A DNA stretch of 64,000 nt from Vallitalea sp. (GTDB lineage Bacteria; Bacillota; Clostridia; Lachnospirales; Vallitaleaceae), in assembly GCA_025210235.1 (NCBI GenBank), contig JAOASG010000057.1:48896-112895 (forward strand). Direction: 5' to 3'. Both the position numbers and the translations under genes were made by a program. This document shows, piece by piece, positions 52,508 through 62,426 of the stretch (position 1 is the first letter of the stretch; every line of letters starts with the position of its first letter). The notes beneath the pieces were generated by a model. The model worked only from the letters and a program-made list of their open reading frames with translations, made no database searches and was not told where the DNA came from.

Positions 52508-55500
52508 ATGAAAAAAAGTATGAAAATTTTGGTTGTACTAATTATAATGAGTGTATTAATTGGGGGAGGTATGATTATAAAAAACAAAAGTAAAGGTATA
52601 AATGTAACAAGCGATGGAAATATTGTTTATTATGTATCTTTAGATGGAAATGATGAAAATTCTGGAACATTGGAAAAACCTTTCAAAACAATAGAGAAGG
52701 CAAAGCAAGAAGTAAGAAAAGTAAACGATAATATGGAGTCAGATATTATAGTTTATATTATGGAGGGGAACTACTATTTAGATAATACATTAGAGTTTAA
52801 TCAAGAAGACTCTGGAACAAACGGTCATAAAGTAGTATATAAAAATTATAATGATCTTGGTAGTGCGAAGATTTTGGGTGGGAAAGCATTAACTGGGTGG
52901 CAGAAACATGATAAGAATATATATAAAATAAATATAGGAGACAACTGGGAGTTTAACACATTATTTGAAAAAGAAAAAAGATGTGATATTGCAAGGTATC
53001 CTGATAAGGGATATCTACGTATTAGAAATAAAGATAAAAAGTTTCCTAAAAAAATATTTTATTATTATCCAGGAGATTTACCAGAACTTACAGATACATC
53101 TGATTTAGAAGTATATGTATTCCCAGGAGCACGTAATTGGTCTAACGATATTATTAATGTAGATAACATTGATTTTAATAATAATAAAGTGACTTTGACA
53201 AGGGATCAAAAATACCGTTATCTTGGTGAACTAACAAAAAATTCAAGATTTTTTATACAAGGTTCCCTAGAGCTTTTAAATCAACCGGGAGAATTCTATT
53301 TAGATAAGAAGAAAGGTTGGTTATATTATTGGCCTAAGGATATAGTATCTTTAGAAAATGGAGATATTATAGCACCTACAGTAGAAAAGATAATTTCAGT
53401 AAAAGGTAAGTTAGAAAAGAATATTGAAGAAAGTATAATAGAAGATGTGGAGTTTGCTCAAAATATCGTATTTGAAGGTTTAACAATCAGTTATTCAGAC
53501 TGTTCAAGAGATAACTTTAATTCGACTAAATCAGGAAATATATATCTTGAAAGCGTAAGAAATATTATAATTAAAGACTGTAGAATTACTAACGCACTAT
53601 CCAATGGTATCGCTGTGCAATCTTATGCCCATGATAATGAAATAGAGGGTAATGTAATATTGGAAGCAGGAGGCAATGGAGTAATTATTCAGGGAATGAA
53701 AAATACCTCTAAAGAAATGAGTGTAAGAAATAAAGTAGTAAATAACTTTATAAGTGATATTGCAAAAATCTCTATTAATGGTGGAGGTGTATTGTTAAAT
53801 CAATCGGGATATAATCAGATATCACATAATAAAATTGCAGATGCAACTCACTACGCAGTTGAATCAGTAGGAAGCAAATATGTTTATATGCCAGATGTTA
53901 TAGAAGGAGAAAAAGTTGATAAAAGCGACCCAGCTAAAGCAAGTAAATTTAATCCTGGTAAACACAATGTTATTAGTTATAATGATCTATCTTATTGTAA
54001 TTTAGATACTTCTGATACGGGGGTATATAAATCAGGTGGGGCAATATATAACATAATTGATAATAATTTAATGTATAACAGTGGAGTATTTGGTATTCAA
54101 AAAGGTGTTTATCTTGATGATGTTTCTGATTATACAACTATTAAAAATAATATTGTATATGGTATTGGAAAATATGCTAGTTATGGCATGGCATACAATA
54201 TAAAAGGCGTAGAAAATGTAATGACTAATAATGTAGCTGATTATAGTAATATAGTTACAGGTATAGGTATTAATAATCATGAGATGCATAGTCAACCTGT
54301 TGCAGATAATCATATTACTAAGAATATTTTCTATAGTTCTGATAAGGGAGATGGATATTACTTTATATCATGGGAAGATAATAGGATAAAAGAATCTGAT
54401 TACAATGTATTCTACCATGGAGATGGAAATTATAACATGGTTGGAATTCCAGGGGATGATACCCTTGAGAATTGGAAAACATTATTTAATGGTAGATTGG
54501 ATCAACATTCGGTAACAAAAGATCCTCTATTCAAAGACGCTAAAAAGAATGATTATTCCTTATTAGAAGGCTCACCAGCATTAGAATTAGGATTTGAACA
54601 GATTGATACAACTAAAATAGGATTAAATGACCAGTTCAAATATATGGATGAAGTTAAGAAGGTAGTATCACAGATACCAGAGATTAAACCTGTTGAAGAT
54701 GGTGGTTGTAATGAAAATATCCCAGTTTTAGCAGAAGACGAAGAGTTAATAAATGTTATTGATAGTATGAATAATATAAGAAATTGGGATGGATGGGTTG
54801 AAACAAAAGATAATAGTATAACAATAAGTGGAGATAAAAATCGTGCCATATATTCAGTAGCAAAATACAAAAATGCAATATTTGAATTTAATATGAAGTA
54901 TGATTTCCAAGATGGTATAGGACACTGGCCTTCTATTGAATTAAGATCTCAAAATAGATATGCAGGTGGATGGAAAGATGATAGTGCATATTTAATAGTA
55001 ATTAAGAAAGATTATTTTGAATTGCAAAAAAGACTTAGTTCAGGCAAAACTATATTCTTAATCGAAAAAGAACAATTAAAAAATGAAGTAATAGAAAGTA
55101 ATAAAGCTAGTAAAATAAAGGTAGGAGCACTAGATGTTGAAGGTGGAGTAAAAATATTCTTATATGTTGATGATAAACCAGTATTTGAAATATTAGATAC
55201 TGATGAACCAATAACTGATGGTGGGTTCTTCGGATTTTATGCATGGAAAAATCCAATTGTTTTAAGTAATAATGGATTAAGCCATGTAGTTAATAAAGTA
55301 GATAAGATTGCTAAAAAAACAGAAAAAAAGTCTAAAAAAGCAGATGGAGGTTTTAATATGAATCAAAAAGTAGAAGAGGGTTCTTTTGAAGAGAATGCTC
55401 TTGAGTATAAATGGAAATGTACTCCTGTTGAAGGGTTACCCAATGTACTTATATTAGGAGATTCAATATCTATTGGGTATACACTTTTTGTAAGAGAATT

Positions 55501-56041
55501 ACTAGAAGGAAAAGCTAATTTGTATAGGCCTATTAAAGATGAAGGAAGATTACCATTTAATTGTGGTGATACAAAAATGGGTGTTAATAATATGGATATG
55601 TGGCTAGGAAATGAAAAGTGGGATGTAATACACTTCAATTTTGGGCTTCATGATTTAAAAAGATTAATTCCAGGTGCTGATCCAAAAGAATCAGATGATC
55701 CTTCTAGACCTCCTGTTAATTCTATTAAAGAGTATAAGCAGAATCTAGATAAAATAGTACAGAGATTAAAACAGACAAATGCAAAATTAATTTTTGCAAC
55801 TACAACGCCTTATCCAGCTGGTGTCACTCCATGTCGGTTGCCAGAAGATGCGATAAAATATAATGAAGCCGCTTTAGAAGTAATGAGAAAATATGATATT
55901 GAAGTAAATGATTTATATGCACTGACTTTACCAAAACTAAAAGAGTTACAAATTCCAGTTAATGTTCATTTCAAAGCAGAAGGTTCAGAATGCATAGCTA
56001 AAAGTGTTTCGGAAGTAATACTTAAAGTGTTAGAACAATAA
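52508..56041 (+). CDS. membrane-anchored beta-helix glycosidase/lyase-like protein with C-terminal SGNH hydrolase
   Basis: A 1177-residue surface protein. Residues 8-26 are a signal anchor. The YYVSLDGNDENSGTLEKPFK start and the right-handed parallel beta-helix (about residues 60-740) resemble GH141-type enzymes, a family including alpha-L-fucosidases and xylanases. Residues about 750-930 form a LamG-like sandwich (AIYSVAKYKNAIFEFNMKYD). Residues about 975-1177 are an SGNH/GDSL hydrolase: GDSISIGY with the Ser, NFGLHD in place of the usual GxND, and VHFKAEG with the His. The combination suggests removal of a sugar or ester group from a complex glycan. AAGGAGG precedes the ATG. The GH141 assignment is from memory. 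Confidence 0.75.
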   Translation: MKKSMKILVVLIIMSVLIGGGMIIKNKSKGINVTSDGNIVYYVSLDGNDENSGTLEKPFKTIEKAKQEVRKVNDNMESDIIVYIMEGNYYLDNTLEFNQEDSGTNGHKVVYKNYNDLGSAKILGGKALTGWQKHDKNIYKINIGDNWEFNTLFEKEKRCDIARYPDKGYLRIRNKDKKFPKKIFYYYPGDLPELTDTSDLEVYVFPGARNWSNDIINVDNIDFNNNKVTLTRDQKYRYLGELTKNSRFFIQGSLELLNQPGEFYLDKKKGWLYYWPKDIVSLENGDIIAPTVEKIISVKGKLEKNIEESIIEDVEFAQNIVFEGLTISYSDCSRDNFNSTKSGNIYLESVRNIIIKDCRITNALSNGIAVQSYAHDNEIEGNVILEAGGNGVIIQGMKNTSKEMSVRNKVVNNFISDIAKISINGGGVLLNQSGYNQISHNKIADATHYAVESVGSKYVYMPDVIEGEKVDKSDPAKASKFNPGKHNVISYNDLSYCNLDTSDTGVYKSGGAIYNIIDNNLMYNSGVFGIQKGVYLDDVSDYTTIKNNIVYGIGKYASYGMAYNIKGVENVMTNNVADYSNIVTGIGINNHEMHSQPVADNHITKNIFYSSDKGDGYYFISWEDNRIKESDYNVFYHGDGNYNMVGIPGDDTLENWKTLFNGRLDQHSVTKDPLFKDAKKNDYSLLEGSPALELGFEQIDTTKIGLNDQFKYMDEVKKVVSQIPEIKPVEDGGCNENIPVLAEDEELINVIDSMNNIRNWDGWVETKDNSITISGDKNRAIYSVAKYKNAIFEFNMKYDFQDGIGHWPSIELRSQNRYAGGWKDDSAYLIVIKKDYFELQKRLSSGKTIFLIEKEQLKNEVIESNKASKIKVGALDVEGGVKIFLYVDDKPVFEILDTDEPITDGGFFGFYAWKNPIVLSNNGLSHVVNKVDKIAKKTEKKSKKADGGFNMNQKVEEGSFEENALEYKWKCTPVEGLPNVLILGDSISIGYTLFVRELLEGKANLYRPIKDEGRLPFNCGDTKMGVNNMDMWLGNEKWDVIHFNFGLHDLKRLIPGADPKESDDPSRPPVNSIKEYKQNLDKIVQRLKQTNAKLIFATTTPYPAGVTPCRLPEDAIKYNEAALEVMRKYDIEVNDLYALTLPKLKELQIPVNVHFKAEGSECIAKSVSEVILKVLEQ

Positions 56042-56062
56042 TAACTTCTATTTTATAAGAAA

Positions 56063-56096
56063 CCCATAGCTAATTATTAGCTTATGGGCTTTCTTT
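56063..56096 (+). terminator. terminator of the beta-helix gene
   Basis: Arms CCCATAGCTAA and TTAGCTTATGGG (one bulge) followed by CTTTCTTT, 20 bases after the stop. Confidence 0.75.
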
Positions 56097-56264
56097 AACA
56101 TTTACGACTCTTTGTAAATTAAAGACCAATTATTATGTCTTTTTTTTTTGCGAGATTTTTGTTACAATAATATAATGAATAGTATTAGATAGTGTAGTAA
56201 TATCAAAAGCAATTTACATATTTGGTTTAATGTTTTGAGTACAGCGAAAGGAATGTCTGAAAAA

Positions 56265-58532
56265 ATGAAAAAGCATAAAATATTTACTTTTTGTAAATTA
56301 ATATTTCCATATATTATAATACTAGTAATCATAGCCGTTTTGGGGTCAAAAATGTATAATAAATTATATGATTTATCTATTAAAAAGACAATAGAAAATC
56401 AGATGTCAATGTTAAACAACACAAAGGAAGTTATCGACTTAAGACTAAAAGAAGTAGAAAATATTGGTACGGAAATTTTTGTAAATCCTGAATATAGAAA
56501 TATAATACTTAACTCAGATAAAATGGATAATGAAAACTATTATAAATATATAGAGATATGGAATAAATTTAGATTTAAAGCCTTTAATAGTACTTTTATA
56601 TTCGATTATGCACTATATCTTCAAGATATTAATTTGATTTTAACACCAAAACAAATGTCAAAACGAGTAGATACGTTATATTATAATAATTTTTTGAAAT
56701 ATGATGGTATGGAATTTGAAAAGTGGAAAGAAAATATATCAAAAAACTATAAAAAAGGAATATATTTTCCAGCTCAAAACGTTAATATTAATAATAAAGA
56801 TTATAAATTGGTAACTTTTATACAATCATTACCTATTGATTCAATAAGGAATAAGGCTGTATTAATTGTTTTAATTGATGAAAACGAAATTCAAAGGATG
56901 TTTAATGATTATTCATCCGAAAAAAATGGTAGTATATTCATTATGAATGAAAAAGATGAGTTTATAACTTTTTTAGGACAAGAATCTCATAAATCAAAAC
57001 TTGAAAAGTATAACTTTAATAGTCTGCAAGGTCATGAAATAATACCTTATGATAAATCAAATGATCTTCTAGTATATACAAAATCAGAGGAAAATGGATG
57101 GATATATGGTTCAATATTACCAGAACAAGTTTCAATGAAAGAAGTTTTTCTAGTAAAAGAAAGTATTATTAAGATGGTTGTTATTATAGTTTTAGTTGTT
57201 TTATTATTAAGTTTAATTTTTGCATATTATAATTTTAAACCTATTAATGAATTGTTTGATAGGACAAAAGGATTTGGAAGTAAAAATGGTAAATTAACAG
57301 ACGGATATAAAATACTTCAAAATAGAATAGATAATTTGATTGAGAGTCATGATAGATTAGCTATAACAGTAAAAGAGCAAGTAGATAATATTGCCAGTTC
57401 TATAATTTTTAATTTAGTAACAGGTGAATATGCGAATGTAAAAGATATAATAAATATGTTGGATGAATTAGGAATTAATATTGAATCTAAATATTATTGT
57501 GTTGGAATTATCAAGGTAGATCAAGTAAGCGATGTAAGTTTAACTAGAATTATTGTTAAGAGTATTATTGATAAGGTATGTAGTAGTAATACTCTTACAA
57601 CATATTTTGGTATTGATAGAATAGTAGTTTTATTTTATAGTAATATATTTGAAAAAGATGAATTCATATCATATATTAATGTATCAGGAGAAAAAATAAT
57701 TGATTCATTGGAAAAGAATGGCGTAAATTCATATATGTCTATAGGATCAATTAATTCTTCTTTAGAAGAAATTTATCATTCATCTAAAGAGGCTAATAAA
57801 GTTCTGGCAAATATAGTGTATAAGAGAGATGATAAAATTTATTGGTATAATGAAATATTTAATGAGAAAAATAAGTATTATTTTCCATTAGAAGCAGAAA
57901 ATAAATTAATTAATGTAGTTAGGAATGGAAAGGTAATAGAGGTTAAGGCTGTTCTAGATGAATTATTTGACGCTAATATTAAAAATAATAAGTCACCTAT
58001 ATCGAAAAAGTTTTTTATTATGGAAATTTGTGCTACTTTATATAAATTATATGATGAAATGCTTTTTGGAGAAATAAACGCAAAAGAAAAATATAATGAA
58101 CTATTTTCTAAAATGAGCAATAACAATAATTATGAAGAATTGATAGAGTATATATATAATGAATTTGATGAATTTAGTAAAGATATACATATGAAAAAGG
58201 AAGAAAATGGAAGTCAAATGATTAGTAAAATTAATGATTATATTAAAGAAAACTATACTAATAATATGTTGGGATTAACAGATATTGCTGATAAATTTCA
58301 TATATCTGAAGCGTATATCTCACGAATGTATAAAGACTTAACAGGACAAAACTTTTCTGCTTATCTAGAAAAGATTAGAATGGATAATGCTAAAGAATTA
58401 TTAACTAATTCTAATATGAAAATTGAATCTGTTGCGCGTGAAGTTGGTTATAATAGTATTAATACATTTCATAAAGCGTTTAAAAGAGTAAATGGAATAA
58501 CGCCAGGAGCATATAAAAAATTAAAACACTAA
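56265..58532 (+). CDS. membrane-bound AraC-family transcriptional regulator
   Basis: A 755-residue regulator. Residues about 12-35 and 300-325 (MVVIIVLVVLLLSLIFAYYNF) are membrane segments enclosing an extracellular sensor that is probably Cache-like. The cytoplasmic half ends in a two-HTH AraC domain (LTDIADKFHISEAYISRMYK and VAREVGYNSINTFHKAFKR). The layout is that of regulators placed beside LplB/YtcP sugar importers in Firmicutes. Possible starts are TTG 56235, ATG 56253 and ATG 56265; AAAGGA at 56247-56252 suits only the last, so I chose it. It probably binds the AAATAAATC boxes of the two repeated elements. Confidence 0.85.
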   Translation: MKKHKIFTFCKLIFPYIIILVIIAVLGSKMYNKLYDLSIKKTIENQMSMLNNTKEVIDLRLKEVENIGTEIFVNPEYRNIILNSDKMDNENYYKYIEIWNKFRFKAFNSTFIFDYALYLQDINLILTPKQMSKRVDTLYYNNFLKYDGMEFEKWKENISKNYKKGIYFPAQNVNINNKDYKLVTFIQSLPIDSIRNKAVLIVLIDENEIQRMFNDYSSEKNGSIFIMNEKDEFITFLGQESHKSKLEKYNFNSLQGHEIIPYDKSNDLLVYTKSEENGWIYGSILPEQVSMKEVFLVKESIIKMVVIIVLVVLLLSLIFAYYNFKPINELFDRTKGFGSKNGKLTDGYKILQNRIDNLIESHDRLAITVKEQVDNIASSIIFNLVTGEYANVKDIINMLDELGINIESKYYCVGIIKVDQVSDVSLTRIIVKSIIDKVCSSNTLTTYFGIDRIVVLFYSNIFEKDEFISYINVSGEKIIDSLEKNGVNSYMSIGSINSSLEEIYHSSKEANKVLANIVYKRDDKIYWYNEIFNEKNKYYFPLEAENKLINVVRNGKVIEVKAVLDELFDANIKNNKSPISKKFFIMEICATLYKLYDEMLFGEINAKEKYNELFSKMSNNNNYEELIEYIYNEFDEFSKDIHMKKEENGSQMISKINDYIKENYTNNMLGLTDIADKFHISEAYISRMYKDLTGQNFSAYLEKIRMDNAKELLTNSNMKIESVAREVGYNSINTFHKAFKRVNGITPGAYKKLKH

Positions 58533-58542
58533 TAATCTGTTG

Positions 58543-58699
58543 ATATCAATAAATTCCACTTAATAAAATAAATCAATAAATATATTTTCTAATATTCCTC
58601 AATTCCTTATAGACAAAGGGGTTGAGGATTTTCTTATCAAATAAATCCATTAAATAATAAATATATAAAATTTACAGTATCTATTTTTGGGGGTATTAT
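58543..58699 (+). promoter_or_regulatory. conserved glycan-locus regulatory element, copy 2
   Basis: Matches 52249-52385. AAATAAATC boxes at 58566 and 58639; hairpin CCTCAATTCCTT (58597-58608) / AAGGGGTTGAGG (58616-58627); promoter TTTACA (58671-58676), 17 bases, TATTAT (58694-58699). Two stem positions differ from copy 1 with both partners changed, so pairing is kept. Here it follows the AraC gene and drives the ABC importer operon. Confidence 0.75.
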
Positions 58700-58740
58700 G
58701 GAATCACATTAAATACGCTGAAAGGAGGCATTAGAAAAAA

Positions 58741-59661
58741 ATGACAAAAACAAAAAATAACAAAAATCATTTGAAGAAAAATTGGCAGTTATATTTAATG
58801 TTAGTATTACCCATTACATTTTTTATTATTTTTAAATATATACCAATGTATGGGGCTCAGATAGCTTTTAGAAAGTACAGGGCTATAGATGGTATATGGG
58901 GTAGTCAGTGGGTAGGATTTAAGTACTTTCATAAGTTTTTAGTTTCTCATAATTTTTTCAGTATAATTAAGAATACGCTTTCATTAAGTGTATTACAACT
59001 TATCTTAGGGTTTCCAGCACCTATTATAGTAGCTCTTGCCCTAAATACTACGTTAAGAAGTAGGTTTAAGAAAGTTGTACAATTTACAATATATGCACCA
59101 CATTTTCTTTCTGTTGTAGTTATGTGTGGTCTTATTATACAATTTCTTGATCCAAGATTAGGTCTTGTCAATAAATTAATTTCATTAATTGGTATAGGTC
59201 CTATTAATTTCTTAGGAAAACCAAGCTTATTTAATGACGTTTATGTATGGACAAATATATGGCAGAGTACCGGGTGGGGTACTATAATATACCTTGCAGC
59301 ATTATCTAATATAGATCCTAATCTACATGAAGCTGCTAGCATTGATGGTGCAAGTAGATTCCAAAGAGTAAAATACATAGATTTTCCTGGTATATTACCT
59401 ACAGCAATTACTTTATTAATCTTAAACTGTGGTAGAATTGTAAGGGTAGGATTCCAGAAAGTATTGCTTCTTCAAAACTCTTTGAACTTACAAGCTTCAG
59501 AAGTAATCCAGACATATACTTATAGAATAGGTTTAGCATCTCAGATGGCTGACTTCTCATATGCAGCGGCTATAGGTATATTTACGTCAGTCATAAATTT
59601 AATACTAATAGTATCCGTAAATAAAATAAGTAGAAAAGTAAACAACCATGGAATTTGGTAA
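58741..59661 (+). CDS. carbohydrate ABC transporter permease, LplB type
   Basis: A 306-residue inner membrane subunit with six hydrophobic segments. The start LYLMLVLPITFFIIFKYIPM and the EAASIDGASRFQRVKYIDFP coupling loop are characteristic of the LplB family importing oligosaccharides. AAAGGAGG precedes the ATG. It is followed by the second permease; no ATPase is encoded nearby, as is usual for these systems, which share a multi-sugar ATPase. Confidence 0.92.
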   Translation: MTKTKNNKNHLKKNWQLYLMLVLPITFFIIFKYIPMYGAQIAFRKYRAIDGIWGSQWVGFKYFHKFLVSHNFFSIIKNTLSLSVLQLILGFPAPIIVALALNTTLRSRFKKVVQFTIYAPHFLSVVVMCGLIIQFLDPRLGLVNKLISLIGIGPINFLGKPSLFNDVYVWTNIWQSTGWGTIIYLAALSNIDPNLHEAASIDGASRFQRVKYIDFPGILPTAITLLILNCGRIVRVGFQKVLLLQNSLNLQASEVIQTYTYRIGLASQMADFSYAAAIGIFTSVINLILIVSVNKISRKVNNHGIW

Positions 59662-59690
59662 AATCTAATGAAAGGAGGAGCATATCGGAG

Positions 59691-60608
59691 ATGCTAATAA
59701 AAAAAAATAACAATAAGAATAAGAAACTAAAAATGGGGAATAAAGATAAGCTTTTTTATGGACTTAATGATTTATTATTACTATTGTTCTTTATTATAGT
59801 ATTATTTCCTTTAATACATGTAATAAGTGCATCATTTAGTTCGCCTGATGCGGTTGCAGCAGGACATGTAAAATTTCTACCAGTAGGATTTTCGCTAGCA
59901 GGTTATAAAGAAGTATTAAACTATAAACCAGTGTGGACTGGATATAGAAACTCTTTGTTTTATGCAACAGCAGGAACTTTTATAAATCTTGTATTTACAA
60001 TATTAGCAGCATATCCACTATCAAGAAAAGACCTAAAAGGAAGAAAGATAATTACTATATTAATAACTTTTACTATGATATTTAATGGTGGATTAATACC
60101 AACATATATAATAATGCAAAAGTTAGGTTTTGTTAATACTCCTTGGGCGATGTTATTACCTAATGCAATATTAGTTTATAATTTTATAATAACAAAATCT
60201 TATTTTGAAAATAATATATCTGAAGAGTTATTAGACGCTTCTAAGATAGATGGATGTAGTGATGTTAAGTTTTTACTTAAAATCGTTTTACCTTTATCCA
60301 AATCAATTATTGCAGTTATTGGACTTTATTACGGAGTATTTCATTGGAATGCGTTCTTCCAAGCTATGATTTATCTAAGAGATGAAGCGTTATTCCCATT
60401 ACAATTATTCTTAAGAGATATATTAGTTCTAAACGAAGTTAGTTTAGAAATGATGTCTGATTTAGAATTGATGGCAAAAATGGAAAACATGAGAGATCTT
60501 TTGAAATATTCAGTTATTATTGTTGCTAGTATACCTGTATTAATGGTATATCCATTTATTCAAAAGTATTTTGTTAAAGGACAAATGGAAGGTGCGGTAA
60601 AAGGGTAA
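59691..60608 (+). CDS. carbohydrate ABC transporter permease, YtcP type
   Basis: A 305-residue membrane subunit with six hydrophobic segments. SASFSSPDAVAAGHVKFLPVG and the ELLDASKIDGCSDVKFLLKI loop are hallmarks of YtcP, the partner of LplB. A TTG-started frame from 59655 overlaps the previous gene; the ATG at 59691 comes after AAAGGAGG and is used here, although its spacing of 12 bases is a little long and a second GGAG touches it. It ends 48 bases before the binding-protein gene. Confidence 0.9.
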   Translation: MLIKKNNNKNKKLKMGNKDKLFYGLNDLLLLLFFIIVLFPLIHVISASFSSPDAVAAGHVKFLPVGFSLAGYKEVLNYKPVWTGYRNSLFYATAGTFINLVFTILAAYPLSRKDLKGRKIITILITFTMIFNGGLIPTYIIMQKLGFVNTPWAMLLPNAILVYNFIITKSYFENNISEELLDASKIDGCSDVKFLLKIVLPLSKSIIAVIGLYYGVFHWNAFFQAMIYLRDEALFPLQLFLRDILVLNEVSLEMMSDLELMAKMENMRDLLKYSVIIVASIPVLMVYPFIQKYFVKGQMEGAVKG

Positions 60609-60656
60609 TTATAAATAAATTTAAATAAAATTTATAGAAAAGAAAGGGAGAGAGTT

Positions 60657-62354
60657 ATGAGAAAAAGAGTAATTAGTTTAGGATTATGTTTATTACTTGT
60701 ATTATCAGTATTTGTGGGGTGTTCAAAAGATAGTACTAAAACAAATAAGGTAGATGAGAAAGACGATAACACAACAGTACAAAAAGAACAAGGTGAAATT
60801 GTTACTAAGGCATCAGAAGGAAATAAATATCCAATAACATCAGAAGAAACTGAACTAAACATAATGGCAGGAGAAGATAGATTTGTTCAAAATGTTGAAG
60901 AAAATGAATTAACAAAAGAATATGAACAAAAAACAAATGTAAAAGTTAAATGGGAAATGGTAGCTCAAAAAAGTATAAAAGAACGTCTTAACTTAGCATT
61001 GTCTACAGGAGATGTATTACCAGATGTATTCTTAAATATGAAATTAAATAATCAGCAAGTTGTTTCATATGGTATAGAACAAGGATTATTAATTGATTTA
61101 AAACCATATATTGAAAAATATGCTCCAAATCTTAAAGCTATGTTTGAGTATGATCCTATGATAGAAAAAATAATAACTGCTCCAGATGGTGGTATATATA
61201 CATTGCCACAAGTAGAAGAAACTTATCATGTAAAGGCACCACAAAAAGCATGGATTTATAAGCCTTGGTTAGATAAGTTAGGATTAGAAGTGCCTCAAAC
61301 AACAGAAGAGTTAAGAGTTGTATTAGAAGCATTTGCTACAAAAGATCCTAATGGAAACAAAAAAGCTGATGAAATTCCTATGACAGGAGCCACTACAGGA
61401 TGGAGTACATCTATCGTTGACTTTATTATGAATGGGTTCATCTATACATATCAATACCAGAGATGGATTGTTGATTAAGAAGGAAATGTATCCGTTCCGT
61501 ACAATACACCAGAATGGAGAGAAGGTCTTAAATACTTAAACGGATTACATAAAGATAAATTATTAGATGAAGCGGCATTCTCTCAAGATGCAGCACAATT
61601 AAAGCAAGCAGTCATGTTTGAAGAAGCTCCTTTAGTTGGTGTTGTGGCAGCAGGAGCTAAAACAGCATTCTGTAGTCTTAACAATCCTCGTTTTAAGGAT
61701 TATGTTGCACTTCCACCTTTAGAAGGACCTAAAGGAGCAAAAACTACAGCTACGAATACTTGTAGTGTTAATATAGGTAAATTTGCCATATCTAATCAAT
61801 GTAAAGATCCGGCAGTTGCCATAAGATGGATTGATTATTTCTATTCACAAGAAGGAACGTTAAGAGCTGTAATGGGTGTTGAAGGAAGAGATTGGCGTAA
61901 GGCAGAAGAAGGAGAAAAAGGTGTTAATGATGAACAAGGCGTATATCATAGAATACTAAAATATGGTAAAGAGCAAAATGTATGTTGGAATAAATTGGTG
62001 CCATGTTTTTATCGCGACAAATTACGTAATGGTGAAGTAATTGATGAAACTTCACAAGAAAAAATGCTTTATGATATTACTAAAGAATACTATAGTCCAT
62101 ATTTTGTTGAAAATATAATGCTTCCACTCTTTATGTCTTCAGAAGAGGCTGAAGAAATTGCTGAATATGCATATCTTATTTCTGATACTAAGACAGGTTA
62201 TGTAACAGTATCCTATTCAAAATTTATATTAGGGGAATGGGATGTTAATGATGATGGACAATGGGATAAATATATTAAACAATTAGAGGGTATGGGATTA
62301 AAAAGATTTATAGAAATCCAACAAAAAAATTATAAAGCACAATATATAGATTAA
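60657..62354 (+). pseudogene. extracellular solute-binding lipoprotein of the ABC importer, interrupted by an in-frame TAA
   Basis: The full reading frame would encode about 565 residues. The first part (273 residues) has a lipoprotein signal ending VFVGC and the ELNIMAGEDRFVQNVEENEL region; a TAA at 61476-61478 then stops it (RWIVD, stop, EGNVSVPYNTPEWREGLKY). The same frame continues without a shift to 62354 through NTPEWREG, typical of these proteins, to RFIEIQQKNYKAQY. A single base change from a Lys, Glu or Gln codon would explain it. The gene looks otherwise intact, so the change is recent, or a sequencing error. If real, the importer may lack its binding protein, unless another one is used or some readthrough occurs. 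Confidence 0.85.
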
Positions 62355-62368
62355 TATGCATATCAATT

Positions 62369-62396
62369 ATAGACAGCAGCTTAAACTGCTGTCTAT
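62369..62396 (+). terminator. hairpin between the binding-protein and fucosidase genes
   Basis: A perfect 11-bp stem ATAGACAGCAG / CTGCTGTCTAT with a 6-base loop and no T run. It may reduce rather than stop transcription into the enzyme genes, so that the binding protein is made in excess. Confidence 0.6.
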
Positions 62397-62426
62397 ACAA
62401 TAATATAGTATAAGGAGATTATAATT

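Noticed and set aside
61476..61478. TAA read as an amino acid through a changed genetic code
   Set aside because: Nearly all other genes here end in TAA at the expected family C-termini, so a global reassignment is not credible.
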